Shown in pieces: positions 44,331 to 57,245 of a DNA stretch of 64,000 nt (positions within the stretch are counted from its first letter, which is position 1; each line of letters begins with the position of its first letter). Position numbers and translations under genes: made by a program. The notes below the pieces were generated by a model. The model made no database searches, was not told where the DNA came from, and worked only from the letters and a program-made list of their open reading frames with translations. Origin of the DNA: Gnetum montanum (lineage: Eukaryota > Streptophyta > Gnetopsida > Gnetales > Gnetaceae); NCBI GenBank assembly GCA_015680685.1, contig MNCI01013830.1:584222-648221 (forward strand). Reading direction: 5' to 3'.

Positions 44331-46129
44331 TAATATTGATTAGATCCACTATTAGTGTAGTTGTAAGGCAACTTGGTCAATTGTGGGAGAGACATGGATT
44401 TTGTGCTAAAAATGACTTAAAACTAGCTATAAAAGAAAAAAATAGAATTCCTAGAAAATGATATTCAAAAGTAGTCAAAATAAGTAAAATTAGCTAAAAA
44501 TAGGATACCTACTATATATAGTAAGTGGGGGGTAAGGGGGGGTATACCCCATTACCAAAAATAGAAAGGTGAAGAGGTGGTAGTAAACTTCACTCATGTT
44601 ATCTTCTTAGCTATCACACCTCTAGATGTGGTAAGGTGAAAAGAAGGGGTAATATGGGGAGATTTAACACCTTCCAAAATAAATGTTGTTGAAGGGGAGA
44701 AATGTTTGATTGTCAAAATAGAAACTTGAAAGTTTCTGAAAACTATTTTGGCAAGCTAGCAAATTCCACAATAAAGAAGGGGTGAAACTATTTTTTGTTG
44801 GTGTTAAACCAACATTGGCTTTGTTATTGAAATGATAAAAAGAGATTGAATTTTTTCATTTGGGCTATTAATGCTAGCTTATCTTTGGAAATTCATAATA
44901 GATGTTGTAAAAATTCAATACCCACCCACTTGCAACTTCCACAGTGGAGTTTCTGTCATTGGGGAAAGGGGTACCATTTTTTTTCAAGGTTTTGGTTGGA
45001 AACAATGTATGTTTCAAGCTAGAAAAAACATTGGAAATATGGCTAATAGATATGGTCACAAAAATCAAGTGGAGGCCTTCCCTCAAGGGGCAAGAAACTA
45101 TTGTGATAGAAAAATTTGTTCACTAGAAAACCAAAAGTTCTCACCCGCAAACAACCTCAACTCTGAATCCCTTAGGCCTCTAAGAAACAATGGGATTCAA
45201 GCTATCCTAGATGGTTTGGTAGATCACCTAGGGACTTAGAGAATGAAAAATAAGAATGTAAACATGTAAAAAATTGTAGATCTAAAACCCAGAATTAAAA
45301 CAAATTGCACACAAACTAAAACTATAAACTTTATTAATTAAACATATAATGAGTTCAACAATCTATAGAAAATTATTCATAGGAGAGTAAAGGGGGATTC
45401 ACTTGGGTAGGGGTTCCAAGTCCATTGAAGAACATAGAATTTGCTCCATGATTGAATGCTTAGCCACTCTTGATGTTTTTGAACCTCATTTGTTTCTCCT
45501 CAAAATTTGTAACTTGGATCACTATTGGAATTATGAAATCTAGAGGATAGAAGCTATCAATATGATCCATGTTGAGATTTGAAGATTCTAAGTAGGTAAT
45601 CTTGACACTCTAGCCCACATATTCCAAGGGGGTAATAAGGGTAAGAGGGTTACAGTGGTTCCACACTATGAAGCCCTAAGAAGCTATGTTTTTGTTAGGA
45701 AGTAAGAGCTCTTAGCTGCCAAATGCTCAAAGTATGCAAAATGCCAAGGGTATAAAACTACAAAAAGTGGTTGAAGCTTGAAATGATGTGGGGTTTTGGG
45801 TTTTATATGTTTTTGGCCATGATTTTGGCAATATATTTGCTACAAATAGTTAATAGATTAGACTACAAATTAGCTACTGATTGATACAAATTTCTACCAT
45901 GCTTAGAGGGGTAGGTGCCCAAAATCCTAAAAGAGGGGTGTTACCATATAAGAAAAGTGTTATAATCCCCTATCCATTTTTTTCTCCAAAAATAGTTAGG
46001 GATGCACCTTTGAGAGTGGCTTCACTCATATGCTAGATTCCCATCCTTCACACTAGCTTTGCAGGGTCCTTCCCAAAGTTGATGTCAAAAATATTAGCCA
46101 TGCTACTTCTATGCTTGGGAGGAGGTGTC
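44331..46129. other. Unassigned region, probably E leader and unknown repeat
   Basis: No recognised coding. It includes a G-rich run and the perfect palindrome GGGGTATACCCC at 44539-44550, and a 122-codon plus-strand ORF (44871-45239) with no domain I recognise, partly opposite a 70-codon ORF. I looked for E's 5' LTR end and primer site here and did not find them. Confidence 0.35.
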
Positions 46130-48660
46130 AACATTTGGGGGATGAAGTATGAATGCTAGGGATGAAGGTTAAACCCGTCTATGTTGAGTTACCCCCTCTT
46201 TCCATAGTGTGGGGTAGGTGAGATCCATCCCCCTTGCACTTCTCCATGTTGGCTTATCCTCTTGCAGGAATTTGTTGATGTAGAAAAATGTATACCCCCC
46301 ATAAAACCCATCAAATTACCATTTCTAGCTTTCCAAAAGGTAGTTTGACCCTTCCAAGCCTAAATATAAATACTAGGTAACTTAGTTTAGTTAGGGAATG
46401 AGGCTTTGGCCACTTACAAAAAATTTTTCAACCCCAAACATATGAAATATGTGAGATTATTCCTCATGGGTTATAACCTTTACATTTAAAATGAAGTTTT
46501 CCTCAAGTTTCATGGTATGGGAATACAAGGGTTACAACATGACAATTTAGTAATGTTTCATGACCTATCCTACTAAACCCTAGACCTTGCTAGAGCTTGC
46601 CAGATCCTTTAGACACTACAAAACTAATCAAAATTGGTGAAAATCCATCCCCCTTTCCATCCATGATGGGGTCACCCTACCAAACATGGATGAAAATGGA
46701 GATGACTGTATGGGCATCTAGAAGCCATTAAATTGATGAATTGTGATGTCAAATATTGACCCTTGATCCCCTACAACCTTGGAAACTTTGAAACCCTATC
46801 AAATCATATTGAAAGTGGTCTAAAACATGGATCCAAGTTTATCAACACTAAGGAGGGACCCTTTCCATGCTAACTAGTATGAAGCTAATGTAGATGGATG
46901 GGGGATAGCCAAAAATTTCAAGATTTGTCTTAAAACTGACTTCAGTTAACAACCCAACCCCCTTGGAGGCTCTAACATGTAAAAATTCTTAAAAAATATC
47001 CTTTTCCATGATTTTCTTAGCTTCTATATTAGGCACCTCCTTCTTCCATGATGGCCAGTGTTGAAGCCAGTGTGGATGTATCTAGGAAGATTCATGGGGG
47101 ATCACAGACACATTAAAACATTGCCAAATTATCTTATCTCTACTCTACAGCCATGTTAGCACTTCTAAAAGCAAACAAAATTCTTGAAAATGACCAAAAG
47201 TAGCAAAAATCCAATCCCCTAAAGTCCTCCATGTTGGCCAATGTGGAGTCAGCATGTAACTAGAGGGGTAAGCCTAAAAACCATTTACAAATACTCAAAA
47301 TTAGCAAATTTTAAACCTATACTTCAACCATCAATATTAGAAACCGTAGAGATATGAATGAACAATGGAAATTAACCTAAAATAGTAAAATTCTAATCCC
47401 CTTTTATTGTCCATATTAGATCCATGCTAGCTAGCATAAAGCTAGTATGGAACCATAGGGTGACTCCTAAAACCACTTAGAAACCCTCCAAACTATCTAG
47501 TTTTGATCTTAAACCCTAATCTTTAAGACCCAAAACTATGGAAGTTGACATGCATGGTTGATTATGGTCAAAATTGATCTAGATTTGGTATTTTTGATCC
47601 ATCCATTATGGGCATTTCTCATCCACACTAGGTAGCTTGGTGGTAGTATTGATAAGCTACCTTCCCTCTTACTACACTAGATCAACATCCCAAAATATTA
47701 AAAACCTACACTGGGAAAGCCTAGGACCTTACAACCTTGACATTGCATTTATTTGACCTTTTTAAGCTTCTAAAATTCATCAACTCCCCTCCTCCATGAT
47801 AGAGTAATCTCCCTAGCATGGATCAAGGGGGGTATAATGTTACATGATCTATAGCCTTTAAAGATGATTTAAATTGATCAAAAACTTAGGAAATCATAAT
47901 TTGTAGCTCTTGAAGCCTATAACCTTGGCAATTTTCTTCCCAAAATACCTTAATACTTAAAGACAAGGGCATCCCCTTTGCTTCATGCTAGCTCCACATT
48001 GACTAGCATGGATCTAGTGTGAAGACTACTCCAAAATTGTTTTAACACTTAAAACCCCATGCAAATAGCCTGAACACATAGTTAGGGGATGCATAACTAT
48101 CATATCTTAGTTTTAGCTACCCATCCAACCACTTTTAACCCTATTTAGGCCCAAATTTTGATCCTCTATGCTAAGCCTCGTTCCATCCACGTTGGCCAGT
48201 GTGGAGATAGGGAGGTGTGACTATAAAAATTGATTTTAGACCATTTTCAACATTCAAAGTGATCAATTTTGGTAGATATAGCCCTGAAATACCTTGGAAT
48301 GGTCGCATAATCCCAATTTTAATCCTCTTGATGCCAAAAATGCATTTGTGTTGGTCTACACACTAGCTCCATGCTAGCCAGTGTGGATCTAGTGTGGAAG
48401 ATACTTTTAGGCTCCAAACTGATTCCAGGGTTTGAAAATGACATTAAAGCTAGTCCATTCCATTCCCTAGTCAACTACTCTAACATTCAAGCCATTGAAA
48501 GTTAAAAACTAGCCAAAAAATTCATAAGAAACTATCTTGATATTTCATCCACATTGGAGATCACCCCTTCCATGCTAGCTAGCATGGAGCTAGTGTGGAT
48601 CCATCATGGATGTCCTAAAACCCTTGCTTTTTTAGCTCAAAAAAGCTAGAAATATCCTTT
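46130..48660. repeat. Palindromic-word region, unidentified LTR or leader
   Basis: Non-coding. Variants of CCATGCTAGCTAGCATGGAG and of GCTAGTGTGGATC recur about every 150-250 bp, for example near 47055, 47225, 47430, 47985, 48195, 48365 and 48570. The density and the palindromic core recall the D and A LTR arrays with a different word. It probably belongs to the LTR or leader of F1, but no ends were found. Confidence 0.5.
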
Positions 48661-49444
48661 GTTGATTCTCAAGCTTATCTAATAGCCTTGTATCCTCAAA
48701 CCATAGTCCACCATGACCTTAAACTAGTAATGTTATGGCCTACCGGGGTCTTAAAATGGCGACATGGCCCACAAAGATCTAAAACTAGCCAAATGTAACC
48801 TTATTTGACCATGTTTGACCTTGTATTATCCTAAACTCATGAATTGTAGCCCTGATGATCCTATTTAGATAATGGTGTGGCCTTTGTTACAACATGTTTT
48901 CTTGGTCATGATATCTTGCATTATATCAACATTATTTTATCAGTCTTTATCAATTTTAACAATCTTATTACATAGGTGCCAGTTGATGTGCTTATGTTTT
49001 CATGCAAGAATAAGCTAGGAATATGAGGAAGTAAACTCAACTAGCCTCAAAACCTAAATAAACACCTCTCATGATGTTGTTAGACCAAATATTCAATCCT
49101 TAAGCACTAAAACTATTCTATTATATGTCCATAGCATCCTATAGTAGCCTGATGATCATTAACCTTGAAGCTAGAAACATCATAGAGGATCCCTTAGTTG
49201 AATTTCTTCTCAAGACCATAATGGTGAGGAGAAAACACATAGGACCAAGTTCTTCACTACAACTCAAGCCTACTCATAACTACATCAAACCTTTATTATG
49301 TAACATTAAGGCTATGATATAGCCTTGATTAATTCTAACACTTATGTGTTTGCTTGTAGTTTTATTTATCATTGCTAATAGATTGCAATGAATGACTGAT
49401 GTTGATAAATTTGATGATTTAAAATAATTGAGCCAAAATTATTT

Positions 49445-49462
49445 CTCTCTCTCTCTCTCTCC
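49445..49462. repeat. (CT)n microsatellite
   Basis: A short pure CT run in the deleted part of F1. Confidence 0.95.
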
Positions 49463-50703
49463 TTATTTTGCATAAGGAAAAATTTGCAAGACTTTGTGAA
49501 TTTGATGGACATTGCATAGATTTCCCTATGCTGTAATGATGATGACGTATTGTATCCTGGTTTGCTGGTTATCTCTTGTAGTCAAAAAATTGCATCATTA
49601 TATTAGTAGGGCCTCAAACTAGTACCATGGCCTACTATAGCCTTAAACTAGCAACATGATCTACTACAACCTTAGACTAGTATCACTGCCTACAAGTCCT
49701 TAAATTGGCAACATGATCTACCATGCCATTAAATTACCAACATTGGTGACCTAGGTAGCTTAGTTTTTCTTCATCATTTCACATGCCATCATGCATTATA
49801 GCATGACAACATGCTTTCTTTTATTGGTTTTCTTATCATCTTGGAGTTGTGCTTGTATGATGAAGCTTGGGAATCATCACAAAGATGCAAATCATCATAT
49901 TAGCGAACCATCACATGGCTTCAATGTGTAAGATTCGGTGAGTTTGTCTTGCCATACCAAAACTACATGCCTTGTAATCATTTTCCTCCCTCTAGTAGCA
50001 CTTCTTGAACCTAGCCTCATAACCTAATTGAAACCTTATATACCTTGAGCAATAATGTTGATCAATTTTTGACACTCAAGAAATATGGCTGAATGATATT
50101 CCTTCATTATGCTCCACCTCAAAGTCCACTTGAATTTAACATGTCTCATTTAGTGGAAAACCATCAAGTCCATGAAATGTAAGACATATTGTTTGATGGG
50201 AAAAGCAAAAAGTCTATTGAGTGTAACACAACTCACTGAATGGGAAAACTAGATTAAAAGAACCTTGGCAAAGAAACCCAATTAAGGTTTCATGCCACAA
50301 AAAAATAGAAAAATAAAGGAAATGCAAATTGCCAAGAATTCAAATGGCTAGTGAAGACCAAAAGAAAATAAATGTCTTTGAACATACAAATGAAGCCCAA
50401 TTGCCAAAGAAACCTTGGAGCAAAGTGTTAGTTCCTCAAATTCATTTTCTATGTGAACCACACTTCAAGGCATGAAGTGTTGAGAAAAATCAATTGATTG
50501 ACATCTTAGTGCCATATCATAGCCATGATGTTGACTATGAAATGCATTGTTAGTCCTTGTGACCATTTCTTCATGACCTCATAATAATTTTTTCATCATG
50601 ATATTATCCCATCATCACATGAACTCTTTGACATGGTTTGACATAACTATATCAACTACAAAGAGGAAATGTTGGTGATGGACCCATAGTGATGTTTTGT
50701 ATT

Positions 50704-50755
50704 CTTTGTTGATGCCTCTTGGGTTAATCCTCTAGACAACAACAAAGAGGGATAT
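50704..50755 (+). other. Hairpin and polypurine tract, F1
   Basis: CTTTGTTG (50704-50711) and CAACAAAG (50740-50747) are perfect inverted repeats. The second arm runs into AGAGG before the LTR start at 50756. Confidence 0.75.
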
Positions 50756-51074
50756 TGAAACACCATCAAAATTGCATGTTGTAACCTTTGTAGCCATTTC
50801 CCCATGAAACATGAGGCTAAACGACCATTGTAAATGTGAATATTGATATCCAAATTGGATGCAATTTCATATATTTTATGCTTTTGGGGTAGAAAATTTC
50901 CTCATAAGTCGTCCAAGCCTCATCCCCTAGTGAAAAACATCATATATTTTCTATATTTGAGTTTGCAAGAGGGGGTTAAAAATGCCTTATTGGATGCCAA
51001 AATTAGCATTTTGATGGGTCTTGTAAGGGGTATAACATCTTCTACTTTAGAAACACAAGCATGAGGGTGTAACT

Positions 51075-52515
51075 CACCTACCTCCAATGTGGATGCCTTG
51101 TTTGGTGAGGTAGTACTAGGTACCTCTCCCATCATCATCTTAGAGGAAGGAGAGGAGGAAAAGGCAAGTATGCATACACTTTAACATTTTTAATATATCT
51201 CATTTATTATCTTTGGTTGTCATCCTAACCTTTTGATGATTTTTATGCTTATAGTAGTTCCTAAACCACCAACACTAGCTTCCATCCTTAAGTTTCGTGT
51301 AAAACCATGGGTAGAGACTCCAAACAAAGTGGAGTTCTTACATGGGATGGCTAAGTACATCATTGATAGGTTGCATCAGGTTGCACTTGAGATAGCTAAT
51401 GATTTTGTTTTATGTTCTTTAGTAATGGGCTTTTCTTGCATTATGGCTATCTTAGGTTATGTTTTATGGTTGCATTTTATGCTTGTGTAGTGCCTTCTGT
51501 GGAGTGAGACCCCAATAGAGACATGGAGATAGACTGCTTGCCTAAGCTTCCCTTTGATGTGTCTAGTGTACCCATGAAGCTGTATGAGACCACCACTGAT
51601 TTATCAATGTCATGTGCAAAAACATTATAGGAGCTGGAGAAGTCCAACAAATCCTCATGGGAGGTAGTTGTGACCTTAAAGGAAAATACTTAAAGGTAGG
51701 AAGATAGGATTAAGGATCTATGAGACTATAATGCCTTTGTGGATGCCCAAGTGGCTAACTCAAGGAAATTATGGACTAAGAAGATCATGTGGGCCCACTA
51801 CTTGCATGTTGTTCACGACAAAGTAGTGGTTCTATGGGAGATGGTAAAACAATGTATGTAGATGGACCTAATCTTCCAGAAGGTTGAGGAGTGGAAGGAT
51901 CACTGGACTTGGATTGTGGACTGGGGAAAAATACAAAAGGTTCACAAGTGATAGTATAATGCCAATCATTGCTAAAGAGGCTCAAGGAGGAGTCTATTGA
52001 ATGACATAAGAGAGAGTTATTCATTCAAGAGATCTATGGAGAGAGTACTTATCAACTTTTAGAAATTACTCTTAAGGTGGAGCAATCCCTTACTCTTCAG
52101 ATTACCACTATTGTAGGTGAGACCTCTATATGTTCTGCTACAACATAATCCCACCCTACTTGGACTCCTATAGTAGGACTGACATTCTTTCTGGTGTTTT
52201 TCTTGGAGATGTTGACTATGTCAACATGAGAAAGGACTAGATCCTCCATTGTTTATAGGAAGGTCTTCCTCCATCTACCCCTAGAAGTAATGGAGCTAAA
52301 ATCTCTATAGGTTTGATATATATATTTTATTTTTTAGCCTTTGTTTTAAGTTATGATTTTGGCTATGGATTACTAACTATCTATATGTTGTTGCATTTTA
52401 GGCCTCAAGAGACATTGGTATCCCTAGAGGTAAGCGTGGGAATGATCCATCACTTTCTCCTTCCTCCTCCAAATGCCATTCAATAGCCTCCTTAAGTTTA
52501 GCTTGTTAGCTATTT
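51075..52515 (+). pseudogene. Second copy of the element-A accessory gene, 3' half
   Basis: It resembles exons 5-8 of 32549-37217. An acidic stretch ends in EEGEEEK near 51165. The next block near 51320-51390 (ETPNKVEFLHGMAKYIIDRL) matches exon 6 (EMPSRMDFVAGIAKEVVERI). The block from 51495 (LPKLPFDVSSVPMKLYE) matches exon 7 (LPTLSLEVEQVPRIVYD), followed by the helical part. The last exon after 52400 ends near 52508. GT/AG edges are conserved in place, for example the acceptor at 51490. Stops are many. It lies on the same strand as the pol that follows at 52840, the reverse of A. The 5' half is missing. Confidence 0.6.
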
Positions 52516-52839
52516 TTTTTTGTTTTCATATTGATGGCCATGATTATCCAAGACTATATTATAGATGGTTGTTATTATTTGACATTCTTGTTACATGTTG
52601 TGACCATGGCTATGTATGTTATGGACATTTTAACTTTAAATTTTAATTTTGGTTTCATCTTTGACTATATGCATCTATGGTAGTAGTGAACATTGAAAGT
52701 GGCTATGTTTCATTTTTACCCATGTTCCACTATGAAGGATTGGAGTATGAGCACTTGCAAGCAAATGACCTTACCATTAATGATGTATTGATCCTAATGC
52801 CTTGGTCTTGATCCTGAGAGTCTCATTAACTACATAACT
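52516..52839. other. Spacer between accessory-gene copy and pol of F
   Basis: AT-rich sequence with no recognisable phrase repeats or coding. The corresponding place in D and A carries J1. Confidence 0.4.
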
Positions 52840-53890
52840 TTTGTAGAGAAAATTCTAGAATGGCCTCAAAACCTAGTTAAAACCCTTAACCTTGAAGCTA
52901 GTGATATTACAAAACACTCTCTAGTTAGGGTTCCTATCATGACAAACAATGGTGAGAAGAAAATCCTAAAATTAAGTTCCTCATCGGAACCTCAATAGGT
53001 TCAAGACAATACCAAGGTTCTATAAGACAATATTAAGGTATTTTCCTAGTCATATGAAGATATGTCAGGTTTAGACCCACATTTAGTCCAACATAATATC
53101 ATTCTTAATCCTAGCATTAGACCAATCAAGTAAAAGGTTTGTAAGATTAGACCTAATTTGGCCTTGGTAGTTCATGATGAAATCATAAAACTATACCAAG
53201 CTAGTTTCATTAGAGTTGTTGATTACATAGAATGGGTATCCAACATAGTGGTAGTTCCTAGGAAAAATGGGTATATATGTATTTCCATAGATATTTGGGA
53301 TGTAAACAAGGAAACCATTAAGGGTTATTTTCTTTTCCTAGTATTGATGAACTTATCAATACTACACTTGGACATGCCTTGTTATCCTTTATGTATGGGT
53401 TCTTGGGATACAACCAAATTAGGATTAACCCATAGCATCAACTTAGTATGACCTTCATGACCCCCTAGGGTACCTTTTATTATACCATGATGTCCTCTAG
53501 CCTAAAGAATGTAAGAGAAACCTATCAAATAGCTATGACATATATCTTTAGTGATTATATGCTAGGCTTGCTCAACAATTATGTAGAAAATATAGTTGTT
53601 AAGTCCAAAGTGGCCAATATCCATACACATAACCTTGACCTTGTACTTAAAAAATGCCTCAATTATGAACTTAGGCTCAATCCCAAGAAGTGTATCTTTG
53701 GCATTGAAATCAATAAGATGCTTGGCTTTGTATTATCTAAAGTGGGAATATGTGTCAATCCTAATAAGGTTAGGGCCATATCCAACTTGGTAGCATCTAC
53801 TAACCTTATGGAGCTTTTAGGATTGCAAGGTAGATTACAATTTATTTGTAGGTTTATAACTAGGCTTATAGATAAGTTATAATCCATGTG
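52840..53890 (+). pseudogene. pol: Element F: reverse transcriptase
   Basis: The pre-RT block starts near 52870. RT motifs are LALVVHDEIIKLYQASFI near 53158, WVSNIVVVPRKNG near 53235, GTFYYTMMSS near 53470 with Gly preceded by TAG at 53466-53468 where A has Trp, and YVENIVVKSK near 53580, where the catalytic YVDD has become YVEN. LRLNPKKCIFGIEI near 53665 and LQGRLQFICRFITRL near 53825 close the domain. The open pieces are 53158-53451 and 53487-53882. Inactive. Confidence 0.88.
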
Positions 53891-54860
53891 ATACTTTCTT
53901 AAGAAAGCAGTTTACTATGAGTGGATGAATCAATGCCAAGAAGCCTTTGAAAACTTTAAGCAAGATTTGGCACAACTACCAATATTCTATTTTCTACAAG
54001 AGAATAAAAATTTTCAAATCTACCTTTCTATCTTTGACATGTCTATTATCTCTCTACTTTGTCAGAAATGAAATGGAGTAGAGTTTCTAATATACTACCT
54101 GAACCATGCATTAGTTTTCCATGAGACTTGATACACTGAAATGGAGAAGTATTATGTTGCCCTAGTCTTCTCATTGAAGAAGTGGAGGAATTACCCCTTT
54201 AAGAGCTAGGTCAATGTCATTTGCAAAGATAACATACTTATATTGATGACAATTAATATTTATGAAAGTACTCATTTAGCCCATTGGAAAGCCATAACAA
54301 TGGAGCCTAACCATCACTACATTCATCAAGCCTCAATGAAAGATCAAGATATAGTTGTGCAACTCATTGTTTCACTCATAGAAGAGCATGCAACCATAGA
54401 CCTTCAATTCCCAAACAAATACATCAACATTATTAGCAATGTATCCAAGAGTTATGAGGTCGTCATTAACTTTGATGGAGCTTCAAGTACCCATGAGGCC
54501 ACTGTTGTTGCCATCATAACATTTCCATCTGGTGAAATCCAACCCTTTGCTTACCATTTCAAATTCTCATGTACCAACAATGTAGTGAAGTATGAGGATT
54601 TAATTAGGTGGATAATGGTATCTCATGACCTACGAATCAAATGCTTAATGATCAAAGGTGATTCACAACTTGTGGTTAACCAAGAAACCAAGGTTTATGT
54701 GCATAAAGCCAAACACTTGTAAAGTTACTATGACTTGGGAAAGAAACTGATACAACAATGTACAAATATTGATAACCAACATGTACCCCAAACCAAGAAC
54801 ATCATACCTAATGCCATTGCAACACTAGTTCTTAGTGTGATGATAGATGTGCTTAGCAAG
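53891..54860 (+). pseudogene. pol: Element F: RNase H and second RNase H
   Basis: First RNase H: LVFSLKKWRNY near 54165 and DNILILMT near 54230. The second RNase H has NFDGASSTHEATV near 54470, FSCTNNVVKYEDLI near 54560, IKGDSQLVVNQE near 54650 and HVPQTKNIIPNAIATLVLSV near 54780, so FDGA and GDSQL are intact while the Glu region reads K-Y-E. The longest open piece (54243-54722) covers most of it. Confidence 0.82.
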
Positions 54861-56210
54861 TTCTTCTCCTTGACTTTGGACTATGCTTTTTCCATCACAC
54901 AAAAAAATAAGGATACCTTTGTAGCCATAGTTCATAGTGCTCACCCAAAGGAGTGGTATGATGACATCAAGTTTTATCTTATGCATGGTAAACCTTCACA
55001 AGGCCTAACTTCTACTCAAAAGGACATTGTACATAAATGATCAAAATAGTATGTCATAGTAGGTGATAACACATTCTATCAATAGTCCTATGATGACATA
55101 TTTTTAGTGTGAATAGGTAAAACCAAAGCTTAAATAATCCTAGAGTAGGTTCATGAGGGTGTATGTGGGGGACATATAGGATCTAGATCCACATCCATCA
55201 AGATTAGATGGCTATGTTATTATTGGCCTTATATGGAAAATGACTACCTACAAAAGGTTAAAACTTATGGCACATCCCAACAACATATAAATCTTATACA
55301 TGTACCATCAACTAAGTTACATACCACTCAAATTACATGGTTGATTCAACAATGGGGGTTAGATATCATTGGGACTATAACACTTAAGTCTTCCATAGGG
55401 CATAGCTTTATCATCACTACAACCAAATACTTTAAGAGGTGGATTGAACTTATTCCTCTAAGGAAGACAACATCTCAACAAGTCTATAAATTCATACTTA
55501 ACAACATAGTAGCCTATTTTGGTATACCTATGACCATAGCCTCAGATAATGATCATAGACAATGGACATAGTTTACTAGCCAAGAAATGAAAAACTTTTG
55601 TCATGACCTAGGCATTAAGAATTTCTTCTCATCACCATACTAACCCTAATCCAATAGACAAGCTAAAGTAAGCAATAAGGCCATTATAAAATTTCTCAAA
55701 AAGATTCTAAAAAATAGCCAACGCAAGTCGCATAAGTAGCTTATCCATGCACTTTTGGACCTACTGAACAACCTATTGAACTATGACTAGTCTAACCCTA
55801 TATAGCCTAGTTTATGATTTTGAAGTTGTTTTACCTCTTAAATTGTAGGTTCCATCTCTTCAAGTATCTTTATCAAACTTCATTAATGATGAATAGAATA
55901 AGGAGCAATGTACCATGGACTTGGACTCAATGGAGAAGCAACATGTACAAATGCTTACTCATGTTGAATGATACTAGGAGAGGTAGAAATGTCAAGACCA
56001 CCATGACCTAAATAAGTGCAAGGTCAAGGAAGGTGACCTATTCCTTAAATCCATCCATGAGCATGTAGGCAAATTCTTAGTCAACTTGGAATAGCCTTTC
56101 TTGATCACTAACACCTATAACAATGGAGCATTCAAAATAGCAGACATGCCTGGAAATGAGTTTGCCAAACCAATTAATCATTTGTATCTATAGCCTTACT
56201 ACATGTAGCC
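54861..56210 (+). pseudogene. pol: Element F: integrase and tail
   Basis: KEWYDDIKFYL near 54945, then the decayed zinc-binding region (near 55150-55290), GLDIIGTI near 55355, TTKYFKRWIELI near 55425 and FGIPMTIASDND near 55515. The catalytic Glu near 55665 reads Lys (RQAKVSNKAI), and NHLYL near 56185 is the tail. Stops and frameshifts are abundant. Confidence 0.82.
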
Positions 56211-57189
56211 TATGAGGAATAATAATAAACATCAACAACCATGACAACCAATAACAAGCGAGCCTACATGACCTCCTTTTGCACAATAAATGAATTGTAA
56301 AACTTTGTAACATTGGTGACCCTGGATAGCCTAGTTTGCTGATTATCTTGTATGGTCTTATGCATTGTACTATAATAACATGAATTTTTGATTTTGTTTT
56401 CTTATTTTCTTGGAGTTGTGCTTGAAGGATAAAGATTGAAGTTATTATGGAGGTGCAATTTATTATGATAGCAAGTCATCCTGTGACCTCAATACATAAT
56501 ATTCAATGAGTTTTTCCTACCGTACCAAGAGTGCTTAATCTACATCATTGCCATTACCACTAATTGAGACCAATCCCATAGCCCATTCATAACCTTCCTC
56601 ACCTTGATGACCTATGCTTAACATTCATGCATTGTGGCCATGTGACATTCCTTCATTATGCTCCACCTACAAGTCCATTCAATGTAACACATCTCATTCA
56701 ACAAGAAAACCATTGAGTTTGTCAAATGTAACACATATCATTTGATAGGAAGACCAAATCAAACCTAACCTTGGTAGTGAAATCCAATTAAGGATTCACA
56801 TTGAAAAAAATGGGAAAGCAAATTATCAAGAAGCTGAATAGGTAATGAAAACTAAAAGAACAAATCTATGACTTCAAACATGCAAAGGGAGGAGTCTAAT
56901 GACCTTGGGACAAGGTGTTGGTTTCTCAATTGCTTTACTAAATGACCAACACTTCAAAAGATGAAGTGCCAAGAACACATCATTACCATGAATGTATCCA
57001 TGATGTCAACATTTGGGATTCATTATTAACCCTCATAAGCACTTCCTTCTAGCCAAATATTGCCTTTACCCTATGAAACTTCAACATTACCTATATCCCA
57101 TCATCACAAGCACTCTTTGGCATGGTTTGACACTATTGGATCAATCACAAAGAGGAAATGTTGGTGATGGAAATATAGTGATGTTTTAT
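56211..57189 (+). other. Element F 3' untranslated region
   Basis: It matches F1 49740-50700 in blocks, for example CTTGGAGTTGTGCTTG near 56412 and 49843. No coding is seen. Confidence 0.65.
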
Positions 57190-57245
57190 ATTCTTTGTCG
57201 ATGTCTCATGGGTCAATCCTCCAAACATCAATAAAGAGGGGCCAA
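57190..57245 (+). other. Hairpin and polypurine tract, element F
   Basis: CTTTGTCGATGT and ACATCAATAAAG form a stem with one C-A type mismatch and one G-T pair; AGAGGGGCCAA abuts the LTR. Confidence 0.75.

Larger units (their letters stand above)
48700..51066 (+). mobile_element. F1: internally deleted Tat-type element
   Basis: A J1-type spacer (48700-48860, ACCTTAAACTAG) leads to the pre-RT start (49140-49200, LEARNIIEDPLVEFLL). It breaks off at about 49320 and goes straight to a J2-type spacer (49607-49740), 3' UTR, the hairpin with polypurine tract, and an LTR start at 50756 (TGAAACACCATC). RT, RNase H and integrase are missing. The LTR homology with 57246 onward runs to about 51066. No protein function remains. 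Confidence 0.7.

Noticed and set aside
44871-45239. 122-codon ORF as a candidate host gene
   Set aside because: No recognisable domain, an open frame also lies opposite, and the surroundings are repetitive. Not enough to call a gene.
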